Shown one piece after another: positions 9,322-18,474 of a stretch of 64,000 nt of DNA. Location: assembly GCA_048296855.1 (NCBI GenBank), contig CP182631.1. One strand, given 5' to 3'. Below the pieces are notes generated by a model. It was not told the origin of the DNA and searched no databases. It saw only the letters and a program-made list of their open reading frames with translations. Numbering within the stretch: the first letter of the stretch is position 1; each line of letters opens with the position of its first letter. The position numbers and the translations under genes were made by a program. Source of the DNA: Pseudocolwellia sp048296855 (GTDB taxonomy: Bacteria > Pseudomonadota > Gammaproteobacteria > Enterobacterales > Alteromonadaceae).

Positions 9322-12060
9322 TTAATGGTATTGATACCAGCCCTTACCATCAGCGCCATTGATGTATCCAACAAACCAACCACTTCCCCAACCTGCGGCC
9401 CAAATAACATCTTTGTTATAAGGATCAGGTTTAGCATCTATTATTTTGTCGTTGTTGCTAAGATTAGCGTTTATTTTTTTCCAGTTGCTACCAGCATCTA
9501 ACGATAAATAAACACCTGGATTCATAAACTGTCTATCCATACGCATTTGATTACCCACAGTTAACACTAATATATTGGCATCAACAGGAGATGACTCTAC
9601 TTGCAGTACAACAGGTGCTTTAAATATTTTGTGCCATGTTTTACCTGAGTCCGTACTTTGCCAAGCGCCTCCTTCATCAAAGGTTCCTTGGTAAAAGCCA
9701 CCCGCACTAATAAAGATATTATTCGTGTTTTTATCAATAAACACATTATTAACGCTTTTGATTTCTGAAGGTATGTTAACTCTTGACCAGTTTTCACCTT
9801 TATCGTTAGATTGGTATAAACCACCATTCTTATCACTGGTTGCTGCATAGATCTTATTTGAATTATTCGGATCAAGAGTAATACGTCTTAAGCTAAAACC
9901 TTCATGGAATCCTTTATTGCTAACTTTCCACGTATAACCGCCATCATCTGATTTCATAAACCCAAAGCCACCTACAGTTGGTTCACGGCGTGGTGCACGA
10001 TAAATTTCAGAGAATGCATCTTTAGTTACAGCCACATACATATTATTAGGTTCAACAGGGTCAATCAGTAAAGAGTCTTGCGCTGGTAACAAACCTGCAG
10101 GTCCTTGAATAACTTTACCTATATTTTTAGATTTAACTACGTTTTGGTCTATTTTATTATCTAAAACTGTTGCGATATTTTCCCATGTTTTTCCACCGTC
10201 GATAGAACGACGTAGTTTACCGCGGTGATCTTGTCTCCATGCCAATATATAAATGATATTAGGGTTATGAGGATGTACAGCAATAGTAGAAATTGAAACC
10301 ATACCATCGATATTGTTTTGACCTTCTATTTGCTTCAGCGCTACGGCTTGCTTGTTTGGCCATTCTTTTACATTAACTGTACTCCAAACACCATGTTCGC
10401 CACTTGCGAATAGTCTTCGTTCAGGTATGCCTGTTTCATGCAACATAAAGCGGCCGGGTAAATCACTATCACCACGCCCTATCCAAACCTTGCTATTAGG
10501 GGCTGTTTCCATATCATCAATTTGTTGCCAGCTTACGCCTTTGTCTGACGATTTATGTGTTTGCTGATCGATACTGATAAAAAGCTCACCTGCAGAATTA
10601 ATGGTTAATAATCGATTACCCGAAGTTTCTTTATGCGCGTTTATATATTCTTGAAGATGCGCAAATTCAACATTAGCCCCTGTGTCATTATCACGAGATA
10701 GCCAATAAGCTTTGTCTTTACCACTTAACCAATATTCACCATGACGAGCAACAACCTGCCATGTTTTACCGCCGTTAAGTGAGCGCCATACTTCACCCGG
10801 ACCAAAAGTGCGATCATGTTTTTTATTGTAAGTAAGGTAAATCTCATCTTTATTTAACGGATTAACCACCAAACGATTAAATACAGGTAAAATAGATGTT
10901 GGTAAATTAGGGTACTTTTTCTTAGCTTGATGTTGAGAAATACCAAACCAATTCGATAAAGTTCTATAATATCTTTGAATTTCAGCTGGGTAATGTATTT
11001 GAGTTAAATCTATAGATAAGTTACCTGTGATGTTTTCCCAACTCTCACCGTTATCAACGCTCTTATAGACTCCACCAGCTGACTTTACGGAATGTCCTAC
11101 TGGTTCATAAATTGTTTGTTCAACCAAATATAGAACAAATTCACCTGTATTTTCATTGTAAAAAGAGGTTAAGTCGCGAGGTAAATTAGCAGGAAGTCCT
11201 CTCGTTTTATTTAACCATGTTAAGCCTTCATTATGACTATGCATTACCCCGTGATTTGTCGCCATAATTAAGTGCTTGGGGTTGGTTGGATTAATAATTA
11301 TTTTCCCAACATCTAAATCTTGAGGTAAGCCCGTTGATATTTTTTTCCAGCTTTTACCTTTATCTGACGACTTTAAAAGATAACCATAATCAGCGTAACT
11401 TAGTTTACTACCTTGCTTGTTGGCTTTTGTACGATGATTTTCTTTAACGTTCCAAAAGTCACCAGCTCCAACATACCAAATATTATCGTTAGTGGGATCA
11501 ATACTTAGCTCACTTAAGCGCATGCCTATTTGTTCGTCGTACCAACCTTTTTTAAAGGCTAATGGATCATATGGATCAACACCAAAATCTTTATAAGTAG
11601 GAGAAAGTTCTGCTAGTTTTGTCCAATGATGACCTTGATCTGTTGACTCATACACCCAGCCATTCCAATCTAATGCCACAATATAGTTTGGAGCTTGTAA
11701 TGAAAAATCCATATCAACTACACGTTTCATTAGTTGACCTAACTCGTCGTGGTCTTTTATGCTTTGCCAAGACTTACCGCCGTCCCATGTGCCATAGGTT
11801 ACGTGCATATCAGGTGCGATAAACATAACATTTTTATCGAAAGGATGATTCCATAGTTTTTCATTGTAGCCTGACATACCAGGACCAATATTTTGCCATT
11901 GAACAATAGGATCTGAAATCACTTTTTGTGTTCTTAATTGTTCAAAATATTCCGCATTGATTTGTGGAATAACGTCCTTGATCGTTTCGCTTTGATTGAC
12001 AGTACAACCAGAAGATATCAATAAACTAGCAATAATAAGGAGAAGTTTTTTATTTTTCAT
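9322..12060 (-). CDS. Lipoprotein with 12 Asp-box (BNR) motifs, sialidase/VPS10-like beta-propeller
   Basis: 912 residues from the ATG at 12060 (a GTG lies two codons upstream). The lipobox LLISSGC puts it at a membrane surface. I count twelve S/T-x-D-x-G-x-x-W Asp-boxes, among them TWDGGKSW, STDQGHHW, SSDKGKSW, SVDNGESW, SLNGGKTW, SIDGGKTW, SDDGGYTW, SNDKGENW, STDSGKTW and SLDAGSNW. This suggests two stacked seven-bladed propellers as in VPS10/sortilin or GH74 proteins. Whether it cuts glycan or only binds it cannot be told; no clear GH74 catalytic aspartates were assigned. It heads the sulfatase/galactan region, so a role in surface handling of sulfated polysaccharide is the best guess. Confidence 0.7.
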   Translation of the reverse strand: MKNKKLLLIIASLLISSGCTVNQSETIKDVIPQINAEYFEQLRTQKVISDPIVQWQNIGPGMSGYNEKLWNHPFDKNVMFIAPDMHVTYGTWDGGKSWQSIKDHDELGQLMKRVVDMDFSLQAPNYIVALDWNGWVYESTDQGHHWTKLAELSPTYKDFGVDPYDPLAFKKGWYDEQIGMRLSELSIDPTNDNIWYVGAGDFWNVKENHRTKANKQGSKLSYADYGYLLKSSDKGKSWKKISTGLPQDLDVGKIIINPTNPKHLIMATNHGVMHSHNEGLTWLNKTRGLPANLPRDLTSFYNENTGEFVLYLVEQTIYEPVGHSVKSAGGVYKSVDNGESWENITGNLSIDLTQIHYPAEIQRYYRTLSNWFGISQHQAKKKYPNLPTSILPVFNRLVVNPLNKDEIYLTYNKKHDRTFGPGEVWRSLNGGKTWQVVARHGEYWLSGKDKAYWLSRDNDTGANVEFAHLQEYINAHKETSGNRLLTINSAGELFISIDQQTHKSSDKGVSWQQIDDMETAPNSKVWIGRGDSDLPGRFMLHETGIPERRLFASGEHGVWSTVNVKEWPNKQAVALKQIEGQNNIDGMVSISTIAVHPHNPNIIYILAWRQDHRGKLRRSIDGGKTWENIATVLDNKIDQNVVKSKNIGKVIQGPAGLLPAQDSLLIDPVEPNNMYVAVTKDAFSEIYRAPRREPTVGGFGFMKSDDGGYTWKVSNKGFHEGFSLRRITLDPNNSNKIYAATSDKNGGLYQSNDKGENWSRVNIPSEIKSVNNVFIDKNTNNIFISAGGFYQGTFDEGGAWQSTDSGKTWHKIFKAPVVLQVESSPVDANILVLTVGNQMRMDRQFMNPGVYLSLDAGSNWKKINANLSNNDKIIDAKPDPYNKDVIWAAGWGSGWFVGYINGADGKGWYQYH

Positions 12061-12176
12061 ATACACGATTAATTATTAATAATAATGAATATACTTTAAA
12101 CCATAAGGCAGAAATAAAAAAGCAGTTTTATATATAAAACCCACCTGTATAGTATTTTTATTCATCTTCTTTAAAA

Positions 12177-12833
12177 TTAATCACCTCCACCGCCACAACT
12201 ACTGCCACAGCTGCTTCCACAACTCGTTGATGAGTCACCAGAAGAGCCACTACATCCAGAAGAACAACCTATATGAGTAGCACAATAGTCTTGTCCATAA
12301 GTTGGTGAGCTTTTATCTTTGCAGTTTTTAGAGTAGAAAAAGCCGTCTTCTATTTTTAATTTAGCGTCTATAGCAAATAACAAAGGTAAACGTGCAGGTG
12401 ATGCTGGATTAATGTTTTCTAAATCACATGCTAAACGCCAAGCTCTTTTTATCCCCTCTTGTGCATTGGTTGGAGATTTCATAGCTTCGGTTGGTGTATG
12501 GTGTAAAAATCGCCCTATCCCTTTTTTACAAAAAATTTCATAGTTTTTTGTAAATAAAATAAACTCGTGCCAAGCAACATCGACCACTTGAGAAGGCATA
12601 GCTACAGGCTTTAATTTAGCTTTATAAGAAATAATAAAAAAAGATTTAAGGGCATCTAAAACGAGTTCAACCTGATCGTTAGATAAATGAGGATATTTAG
12701 CGTTAACTCTTTGTTTTATAGCGACTGGAAATTGAAAAGACGCTATAAACTCTTTTCTTTTTTTATGTTTATTATAAATAAAAAAAAACAATAAAATTAA
12801 AACAACAACTATTTGAAAAATACTAACATCCAT
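12177..12833 (-). CDS. Membrane-anchored 'glycine-rich domain-containing' protein with Cys/Gly/Ser tail
   Basis: 218 residues. An N-terminal transmembrane helix (IFQIVVVLILLFFFIYNK) is followed by a helical domain with VVDVAWHEFILFTKNYEIFC...GRFLHHTP. The W-H-E...FC...FLHH pattern is that of the GRDP/DUF1399 family. The last ~30 residues are a low-complexity tail of Cys, Gly and Ser (CSSGCSGSS...SCGSSCGG) with seven cysteines. Such tails occur in this family, possibly for metal binding or disulfide linking. The function is unknown. It is not obviously part of the galactan genes that flank it. Confidence 0.65.
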   Translation of the reverse strand: MDVSIFQIVVVLILLFFFIYNKHKKRKEFIASFQFPVAIKQRVNAKYPHLSNDQVELVLDALKSFFIISYKAKLKPVAMPSQVVDVAWHEFILFTKNYEIFCKKGIGRFLHHTPTEAMKSPTNAQEGIKRAWRLACDLENINPASPARLPLLFAIDAKLKIEDGFFYSKNCKDKSSPTYGQDYCATHIGCSSGCSGSSGDSSTSCGSSCGSSCGGGGD

Positions 12834-12924
12834 ATCGATCCCTGACTTTACATTTTAAAATTAAACTTCTGAACAATTAACCTCTATTTAAACAACTTAT
12901 GAAACAGTTATCCACTATTCCATC

Positions 12925-13116
12925 TCACACATTGCGGGGTTTTCTCCAGATACAGCTATAAGTATTTTCACTTATATAATTTAAGGTGCATTGGCTACTG
13001 GTTAAGCAATGTGCTTCTGATAGTTTTTGGCAATCAGCTTCTTCGGCGAGAATTTGAGTAGAGCAGAATATAATAAGAGTAACGATAAAATACTGAGTAG
13101 TAGAAGAATTGAACAT
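12925..13116 (-). CDS. Small secreted cysteine-containing protein
   Basis: The frame extends upstream, but the first ~27 residues do not look like a start; the ATG at 13116 begins a good signal peptide (MFNSSTTQYFIVTLIIFCSTQILA). The mature part is ~39 residues with four cysteines (CQKLSEAHCLTSSQC...SCIWR), enough for two disulfides. No strong Shine-Dalgarno precedes it. Another ATG lies at 13125. The upstream DNA is the remnant of a glyoxalase-like gene, so this small gene may borrow its transcript. The function is unknown. Confidence 0.4.
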   Translation of the reverse strand: MFNSSTTQYFIVTLIIFCSTQILAEEADCQKLSEAHCLTSSQCTLNYISENTYSCIWRKPRNV

Positions 13117-13118
13117 AA

Positions 13119-13280
13119 TTAACATGATACTTTGTTGAGTTCCGTTACGTGCCAAAGCTCGCCTGACGGCCCCCATAAATAAATAACTTTGCCCCAAGGC
13201 TCTACTTTAATGGGTTCGTATTTAATATCAAAGCCTTTCAAGTTTGAAATAACTTGAAAGGCTTCATTAGTAGTATCACT
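13119..13280 (-). pseudogene. C-terminal remnant of a glyoxalase/bleomycin-resistance (VOC) protein
   Basis: Read leftward from 13280, a 53-residue open stretch ends at the TAA at 13119-13121 and includes VEPWGKVIYLWGPSGELWHV, a typical end of a VOC-fold protein (strand, W-G-x-V-x-Y-L-W-G-P-S-G-x-L-W-H). It is bounded upstream by an in-frame TAG (13281-13283) and has no start or N-terminal half. It is therefore a gene fragment and is too short for a metal site of its own. It lies between a small secreted protein and the first sulfatase, and marks a deletion or rearrangement at the edge of the sulfatase cluster. Confidence 0.6.
13231..13264. repeat. Perfect 14-bp inverted repeat inside the VOC remnant
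   Basis: AAGCCTTTCAAGTT, a 6-base spacer, then its exact reverse complement. There is no T run on either side, so it is a poor terminator. It falls within the decayed reading frame. Confidence 0.6.
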
Positions 13281-13312
13281 CTATGACTGGTTTAGTAAAC
13301 TTAACTAACCAA

Positions 13313-15133
13313 TTAATTCACCTTAAATACCTTTGACGCTGAAATACCTGATTTACTATAGGGCTGATCGGTATTAGCCGCTAAAGGATCTGCATCATCC
13401 CAAGAGTAAATACTAATTTCAGCTACTCCTTTTTTATGGGCCGTTATTTCTCCAAACTTGTTAACGGATAATACTTCTGGATTGCTCGATTCCCATATCA
13501 AACCTTTACGTTTTGCTTGCTCTGGTAATACTACGCCTTGCAAGCTGAGGGTTTCATTTATATTCAATGTTGTTTTATTACTATTGATAGCTAGCGTTTT
13601 AACAGATACAAGCTTGTTTTCATCAAGCACTTTCCCTAATTCGTTATAAGCTTGTTGCTGTTCAGGCGTTAAGTTATTTAAGTTTAATCCGCTATAGCGT
13701 TTTACTTTCCATTTACGCTCTATAAAACGAGCTCCTTCACGTTCCAGTAAATCAGTTCTTAAATCAAAAAAACGTCCTTCTGGAAAATCTTTATCTGGTG
13801 CGTAACGCTTAAAATTTTTGTTAAAGGCGTAACGTAATACAACATCTTTATCTTGGTATTTACTGTTACCTATATACCAAGTGTGAATGGTTTTTCTCGG
13901 TTCACCGGCTGCTCCTTTAGCTTGTTCCCAAAAACTAATACCATCTAGCTGTTCAGGGTTAGCAATTTCGATTCCTGCAGCTTGAGCAATGGTTGGATAA
14001 ATATCGGTTAAATTAACCAAGCCTTTATAACTACGGTAACTACCGTCCTTACTTGCAGGTACCACATTCGGATAATTAATCACTAACGGAACATGCAAGC
14101 CGTTATCTGCATTTCCGCCTTTGCGCCCTGGGTAAATAGAATTATCAGCCAATACGTGACCAAAAGTTTCTTTAGTACCATTGTCCCCCATTACCACAAT
14201 TAAGGTGTTGTCTCTTACTCCGGCTTCGTCAAGTTTAGTAACGACTTGGCCAATCAATTTATCCATATATTCAATCATATCAGGGAAGTAGCGTCGGTCA
14301 TCGCCACCTTTGTTGCGATATTCCGCTTTTTCACTAAAGTTGTCGAAAATAGCATGAGGTTGAGTGTCAGGTGTAGGTTTATGATCGTCATGCACTAACA
14401 TCATCGGATAATATAAAAAGAAGGGTTTATCTTTGTTTTTATCAATAAATTTTAAAGCATCACGGTTAACAATATCAGGTCCGTACCATCTTCTACCGGT
14501 TTCAGGATCTAAGTCAGTTCTTCCTTGATAATTAGTAATCTTACCGTTAACCACAAGATTAGGATTAATAAAACGCTGACCTTCAGTGACTACATCAAAC
14601 GCGGTGTAATCGTCCCAACCAAATTCAGATATATAATCTTTACCTGCAACTTGTTTATCACCACGTGTTTGTTTCCATTTACCGTAAAGCCCTGTTACGT
14701 AACCAGCCTTTTTAAAGGCATCGCCAAAAGTAATATCTGATCTATGTTGTGATTTAGGTTGAAGATAATTTCTATCGTTATTTTTACCGCTCATTAATGC
14801 GATACGCGTATTTTCACAAATAGGGTAAGCAAAGGCATGATCAACACGTAAACCCGCTTTAGCTAAGTTATCGATATTAGGCGTGCTGAATTCTTTATTT
14901 GTAAACAAACCATCATACGAATGCAAACGATTAGCGCCATACGCAGTTACCCCATAATGACTTAAATCATCAATAAGAATAAGGACTACATTGGTATATT
15001 CTGTTTTACTTGACGCTATTTTTGGCTTGGTTTTTTCTGCATTAACAAGGGATTTAGTTTGTTCACTACTATTATTTATACAGGCAGAAAGGAGAATACA
15101 AAGGGATATACCTAAGCCTAATTTAATTTTCAT
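13313..15133 (-). CDS. S1 formylglycine sulfatase, lipoprotein, with C-terminal Ig-like (BIG2) domain
   Basis: 606 residues from the ATG at 15133, which opens a lipoprotein signal (lipobox LLSAC18); the frame upstream of it has no signal features. The alkaline-phosphatase-like fold is shown by VVLILIDDLSHYG (metal aspartates 55-56), PSHH-like mid-regions and VVMGDNGTKETFGH. The modification motif reads C106-E-N-T-R110, with Asn where Pro or Ala is usual. After the catalytic part, residues ~510-606 form a bacterial Ig-like BIG2 domain (LAINSNKTTLNINETLSLQG...SSNPEVLSVNKFGEITA). It would remove sulfate from a sugar at the cell surface. The gene is divergent from the next sulfatase. Confidence 0.88.
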   Translation of the reverse strand: MKIKLGLGISLCILLSACINNSSEQTKSLVNAEKTKPKIASSKTEYTNVVLILIDDLSHYGVTAYGANRLHSYDGLFTNKEFSTPNIDNLAKAGLRVDHAFAYPICENTRIALMSGKNNDRNYLQPKSQHRSDITFGDAFKKAGYVTGLYGKWKQTRGDKQVAGKDYISEFGWDDYTAFDVVTEGQRFINPNLVVNGKITNYQGRTDLDPETGRRWYGPDIVNRDALKFIDKNKDKPFFLYYPMMLVHDDHKPTPDTQPHAIFDNFSEKAEYRNKGGDDRRYFPDMIEYMDKLIGQVVTKLDEAGVRDNTLIVVMGDNGTKETFGHVLADNSIYPGRKGGNADNGLHVPLVINYPNVVPASKDGSYRSYKGLVNLTDIYPTIAQAAGIEIANPEQLDGISFWEQAKGAAGEPRKTIHTWYIGNSKYQDKDVVLRYAFNKNFKRYAPDKDFPEGRFFDLRTDLLEREGARFIERKWKVKRYSGLNLNNLTPEQQQAYNELGKVLDENKLVSVKTLAINSNKTTLNINETLSLQGVVLPEQAKRKGLIWESSNPEVLSVNKFGEITAHKKGVAEISIYSWDDADPLAANTDQPYSKSGISASKVFKVN

Positions 15134-15270
15134 GTTAATTTCCGTTGTTGATATTTTGTGATCAGTTGAATACTGCGCAATTGTTTTTATATTTAATATA
15201 CATAATTTATATACAACTTTATAGTTTATTTGATAAGTTAATAAAAATTTCGTAAAGGAACGTTTATAAA

Positions 15271-17004
15271 ATGAAAAATATGTTTTCAATATTTCCTCTT
15301 AAATCATTAAGTTTATGCATTTTTGGTTTAGTCATTAGCATTACTAGCCAAGCAAGTGCTGCAAAGCATATAGATACAACAGCAAGTAAAACCCCAACTC
15401 AACCCAATATTATTTTAATTCTTACCGACGATCAGCCTTATGGCTATTTAGGCATTACTGGCAATAAAATAGTAAAAACGCCTAATATTGATGAACTTGC
15501 AAACCAAGGCGTGTTATTTACTAATGCTCATGTATCTAGTGCTATATGTACGCCAAGTCGAATATCAATTTTATTAGGTCAATATGAACGTAAACACGGT
15601 GTAAACTTTAATTCTGGTACGAGCGTATCTGAAGAAGCTTGGGAAAGTTCATACCCAATGCTGTTACGCAAAGCGGGGTACTTTACGGGTTGGGTAGGTA
15701 AAAACCATTCTCCTGTAGGTAAAGGCGGTTACAAAAGCGGCTTAATGGAAAAGAGTTTCGACTATTGGTATGCAGGCCATGGCCATCTTTCATTTTATCC
15801 AAAAGATCGACATAAAATATTTTCAGAAGCCAAAACCGACACTCAGCTCGAAGTTGTGTCAGAAGGTATAGATGACTTTTTAGATACAAATGAGTATAAA
15901 TTTAAAAAAGCGATAAAATTTTTAGACAGTCGCCCTACTGATCAACCTTTTATGTTATCGGTTAACTTAAACCTACCTCATGGTTCAAGTACCAGTACGA
16001 TGAAAATGAAAGAAACAGACGACGAAATATATAAAAGTTTATTTAGAGATCAAACCCTCCCTTTACCTAAAAACTATATAGCTAAAGCTGATATTAAAAC
16101 GCCAAAATTACCAACAGACATACATCACGTAATAGATCGCCAAAATGGGTATAACGTTGTTGATACACCTGAAAAATTTAGAGAAGAATACACTCGACAA
16201 TTACAAGCAATGACTGGAATAGATAGATTAGTCGGCAAGTTAAAACGTAAATTAAAAGATCAAAAAATTGATGATAACACCGTAATAATTTTCACTTCAG
16301 ATCATGGTTTATTTATGGGTGAGCAAGGTTTAGGCGGAAAAGCATTATGTTATGAAAAAACAACGCATGTGCCTTTAATTATTTATGATCCAAGAAATAA
16401 ACAAAACAATAAAACCAGTAATGCACTTGTACAGTCTATTGATATAGCACCTACATTATTGTCTTTAGCAAATGTAAAACAAGCGAGCACTTTTCAAGGC
16501 GAAAATTTGATGCCTTTATATAACGCAACTGATGTTACGGCTCAAACTAAGCGTAAATATATATTCTCAGAAAACTTATGGTCTACACATTTTGGTAATC
16601 CGCGATGTGAATCTATTCAAACAAACGAGTGGAAATACATTAGGTATTACAAAAACAACAACCTTTCAGCCACTAAAAAAATTGCGTTAGCAAAGCAACT
16701 AAAGATCCCTGTAAATAAAATGCTATACGCCTTTCATGATAACGATATTGCACAATATAGAGAGTTTATTGAAGGCCCATTACATAATGAACCAGTAGTT
16801 TACGAAGAGCTATATAACCTTAATAACGACCCTACTGAGTTAAAAAATGTTGTTACTGATAAAGAATATCAGCAGCAACTTAATACAATGAGAAAAGATT
16901 GGTATCAAACACTGTTAAGTGCTCGTGGTACCGAAGCGCCTAAGGTAGAACGTTTTACAATTGATTCTCAACAAGAACATAATACAGATATAAAACAGTA
17001 TTAA
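15271..17004 (+). CDS. S1 formylglycine sulfatase, periplasmic
   Basis: 577 residues. The signal peptide (to about QASA30) has no lipobox. Metal aspartates lie in IILILTDDQPYGYLG (53-54), and C93-T-P-S-R97 is the cysteine-type motif converted to formylglycine by a maturation enzyme that is not encoded in this window. TVIIFTSDHGLFMGEQGLGGKALCYEKTTHVPLI supplies the second half of the metal site and the substrate lysine region. The C-terminal LYNLNNDPTELKNVV is the usual closing motif. It shares a 137-base promoter region with the divergent BIG2 sulfatase, so both are likely induced together. The substrate is presumed to be a sulfated galactan. Confidence 0.92.
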   Translation: MKNMFSIFPLKSLSLCIFGLVISITSQASAAKHIDTTASKTPTQPNIILILTDDQPYGYLGITGNKIVKTPNIDELANQGVLFTNAHVSSAICTPSRISILLGQYERKHGVNFNSGTSVSEEAWESSYPMLLRKAGYFTGWVGKNHSPVGKGGYKSGLMEKSFDYWYAGHGHLSFYPKDRHKIFSEAKTDTQLEVVSEGIDDFLDTNEYKFKKAIKFLDSRPTDQPFMLSVNLNLPHGSSTSTMKMKETDDEIYKSLFRDQTLPLPKNYIAKADIKTPKLPTDIHHVIDRQNGYNVVDTPEKFREEYTRQLQAMTGIDRLVGKLKRKLKDQKIDDNTVIIFTSDHGLFMGEQGLGGKALCYEKTTHVPLIIYDPRNKQNNKTSNALVQSIDIAPTLLSLANVKQASTFQGENLMPLYNATDVTAQTKRKYIFSENLWSTHFGNPRCESIQTNEWKYIRYYKNNNLSATKKIALAKQLKIPVNKMLYAFHDNDIAQYREFIEGPLHNEPVVYEELYNLNNDPTELKNVVTDKEYQQQLNTMRKDWYQTLLSARGTEAPKVERFTIDSQQEHNTDIKQY

Positions 17005-17030
17005 GTCTTTTATTAAGGCTTAATAAACAA

Positions 17031-17071
17031 AAAAGCGCACAACATAGAATTTCTTTATGTTGTGCGCTTTT
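17031..17071. terminator. Strong Rho-independent terminator
   Basis: A 16-bp stem (AAAAGCGCACAACATA and its complement) with a 9-base loop, flanked by A and T runs. It ends the sulfatase transcript and may also work leftward. Confidence 0.9.
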
Positions 17072-17247
17072 TATTGATTGATAACGAATAATCTAACTAA
17101 CATCAGCTCAGGCTGTAAAATAGCTCATATTCGTGACACTTAATTGTATTTACTTAAGTCATTAAAAATCGGTAGCAAAACTTACTTAAAGATAGTATTC
17201 AGCTCATAAACACGGCATTATCAAACTGTATTTATAGGCTATACTCG

Positions 17248-17841
17248 TTACCAATGAAATTCTTTGGTTTTTCCTGCAGCGTTGATTGCTGAATTTTTGA
17301 TAGACGTTGCTATTTTATCCGCAGTGTTACTAGAAGCTACAGCCCTAACCATAGTAAGACCACCAATTAAAATACCGAGTACAGTCCAAGCCTTTGATAT
17401 ACATTCTTCATGTGAATCACCAACAAGCCCCTGAGCCATCAGCTCAACTATCTCAAGCATTTTTTCTTCATAAATAGCATGTAATTCAGGTTTAGTACGA
17501 ACAACTTCGGGAGAGAGAGTTGTCATCGCACAACCGCAAGAAAGATTATCACGATGGGCTTGACCTAGATAATAATTTGCAAAAACCTCAATCCATTGTA
17601 TACCGTGCTGAAGTTGAAATTCAGGGATTGCAACAATCACCTCATCAAGACCTAGCGACAAAGCCTCTTCAAATGCACCATCTTTTGAACCTAAGTGAGC
17701 ATAAAAAGCCCCTGAAGTAACTCCTGCTTCCTTAGCAATACCATCAACACCAATACCGGCGTAACCATGACTTCTAAAGCATTGACTCGCTGCGTTGATA
17801 ATTCGTTTTCTTGTTTCTTGTTTTTTACTTATTTTCGTCAT
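17248..17841 (-). CDS. TetR-family transcriptional repressor
   Basis: 197 residues. The N-terminal helix-turn-helix runs about residues 9-55 (RKRIINAASQCFRSHGYAGI, then GIAKEAGVTSGAFYAHLGSK). The C-terminal ligand-binding part has a Cys pair (SCGCAMTTLSPEV), common in the subgroup that controls small redox or electrophile-response genes. It is divergent from a tautomerase gene. The 216-base region between them holds three copies of one palindromic site, so it is very likely both the repressor of the tautomerase/secreted protein/GFA genes and autoregulated. The inducer is unknown. Confidence 0.9.
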   Translation of the reverse strand: MTKISKKQETRKRIINAASQCFRSHGYAGIGVDGIAKEAGVTSGAFYAHLGSKDGAFEEALSLGLDEVIVAIPEFQLQHGIQWIEVFANYYLGQAHRDNLSCGCAMTTLSPEVVRTKPELHAIYEEKMLEIVELMAQGLVGDSHEECISKAWTVLGILIGGLTMVRAVASSNTADKIATSIKNSAINAAGKTKEFHW

Positions 17842-17894
17842 TTAAATATCTGCCCCCTTAATAATAGCCGCATTATAACTGTGTTTTCATTAAC

Positions 17895-17914
17895 AATATA
17901 GAGGTCGTTATATT
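17895..17914. promoter_or_regulatory. TetR operator candidate, copy 1
   Basis: AATATAGAGGTCGTTATATT. Its reverse complement, AATATAACGACCTCTATATT, matches the other two copies. It lies nearest the repressor start at 17841, so binding here would autoregulate. Confidence 0.65.
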
Positions 17915-17923
17915 TTAATTGAC

Positions 17924-17943
17924 AATATAACGATCGATATATA
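17924..17943. promoter_or_regulatory. TetR operator candidate, copy 2
   Basis: AATATAACGATCGATATATA. It shares AATATAACGAYC and the TATAT right arm with the other copies. Its centre is 29 bases from that of copy 1. Confidence 0.65.
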
Positions 17944-17959
17944 ACATAGCGACAACTTA

Positions 17960-17979
17960 AATATAACGATCACTATATT
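17960..17979. promoter_or_regulatory. TetR operator candidate, copy 3
   Basis: AATATAACGATCACTATATT. Its centre is 36 bases from that of copy 2 and it lies about 80 bases before the tautomerase start, placing it over the likely promoter of that gene. Confidence 0.65.
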
Positions 17980-18057
17980 TCTAGTTAAACCGAAGTTTAG
18001 TAAAAAACAACTTCTATTTACCACGAACAATTAACTTAACTATTACTGGAGAATACT

Positions 18058-18474
18058 ATGCCACTAACACTTACTCTTACTGAAGGCGTTATCCCTGCGG
18101 GCTCTGAAAAAGAAGCCATTCAAAAAATTACTAATTCAATGCTCAAGCATCATGGCCTTTTAGGTAATAAATCAATGACACCTAATGTGACAGCACATGT
18201 ATCTGTACTACCAAAAAACTCAACCTTCTCAGGTGGAGATGAATTTTCAGGCGTTTGGATGGAATGGAAAGTACCTTCTTTTGCTTTTTCTTCAAGAGAA
18301 ATTCAATTGGCTCATTTTACCGAAGCAACCGAAATTATTAGAGAACTATCTGGCGGAAAACAACCAATAGAAAATATTTACTCGAATGTTATTCATACAG
18401 TAGATGGTTCATGGAATTTCAATGGTATTGCTATGACAAATGAAGAAATTGGTGCGGAAATTTCAAAAGGCTAA
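18058..18474 (+). CDS. Tautomerase-superfamily protein (N-terminal proline)
   Basis: 138 residues beginning MPLTLTLTEGVIP. After Met removal, Pro-1 would be the catalytic base, as in the 4-oxalocrotonate tautomerase/MIF superfamily. The length suits a monomer unit with two beta-alpha-beta arms (SEKEAIQKITNSMLKHH and SSREIQLAHFTEATEIIREL). TGGAGAAT lies just before the ATG. It is the first gene after the TetR operators and so the prime target of the repressor. The substrate is not evident; such TetR-linked tautomerases often accompany detoxification genes. Confidence 0.82.
   Translation: MPLTLTLTEGVIPAGSEKEAIQKITNSMLKHHGLLGNKSMTPNVTAHVSVLPKNSTFSGGDEFSGVWMEWKVPSFAFSSREIQLAHFTEATEIIRELSGGKQPIENIYSNVIHTVDGSWNFNGIAMTNEEIGAEISKG

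Noticed and set aside
13231..13264. Terminator
   Set aside because: There is no T run on either strand after the perfect stem.
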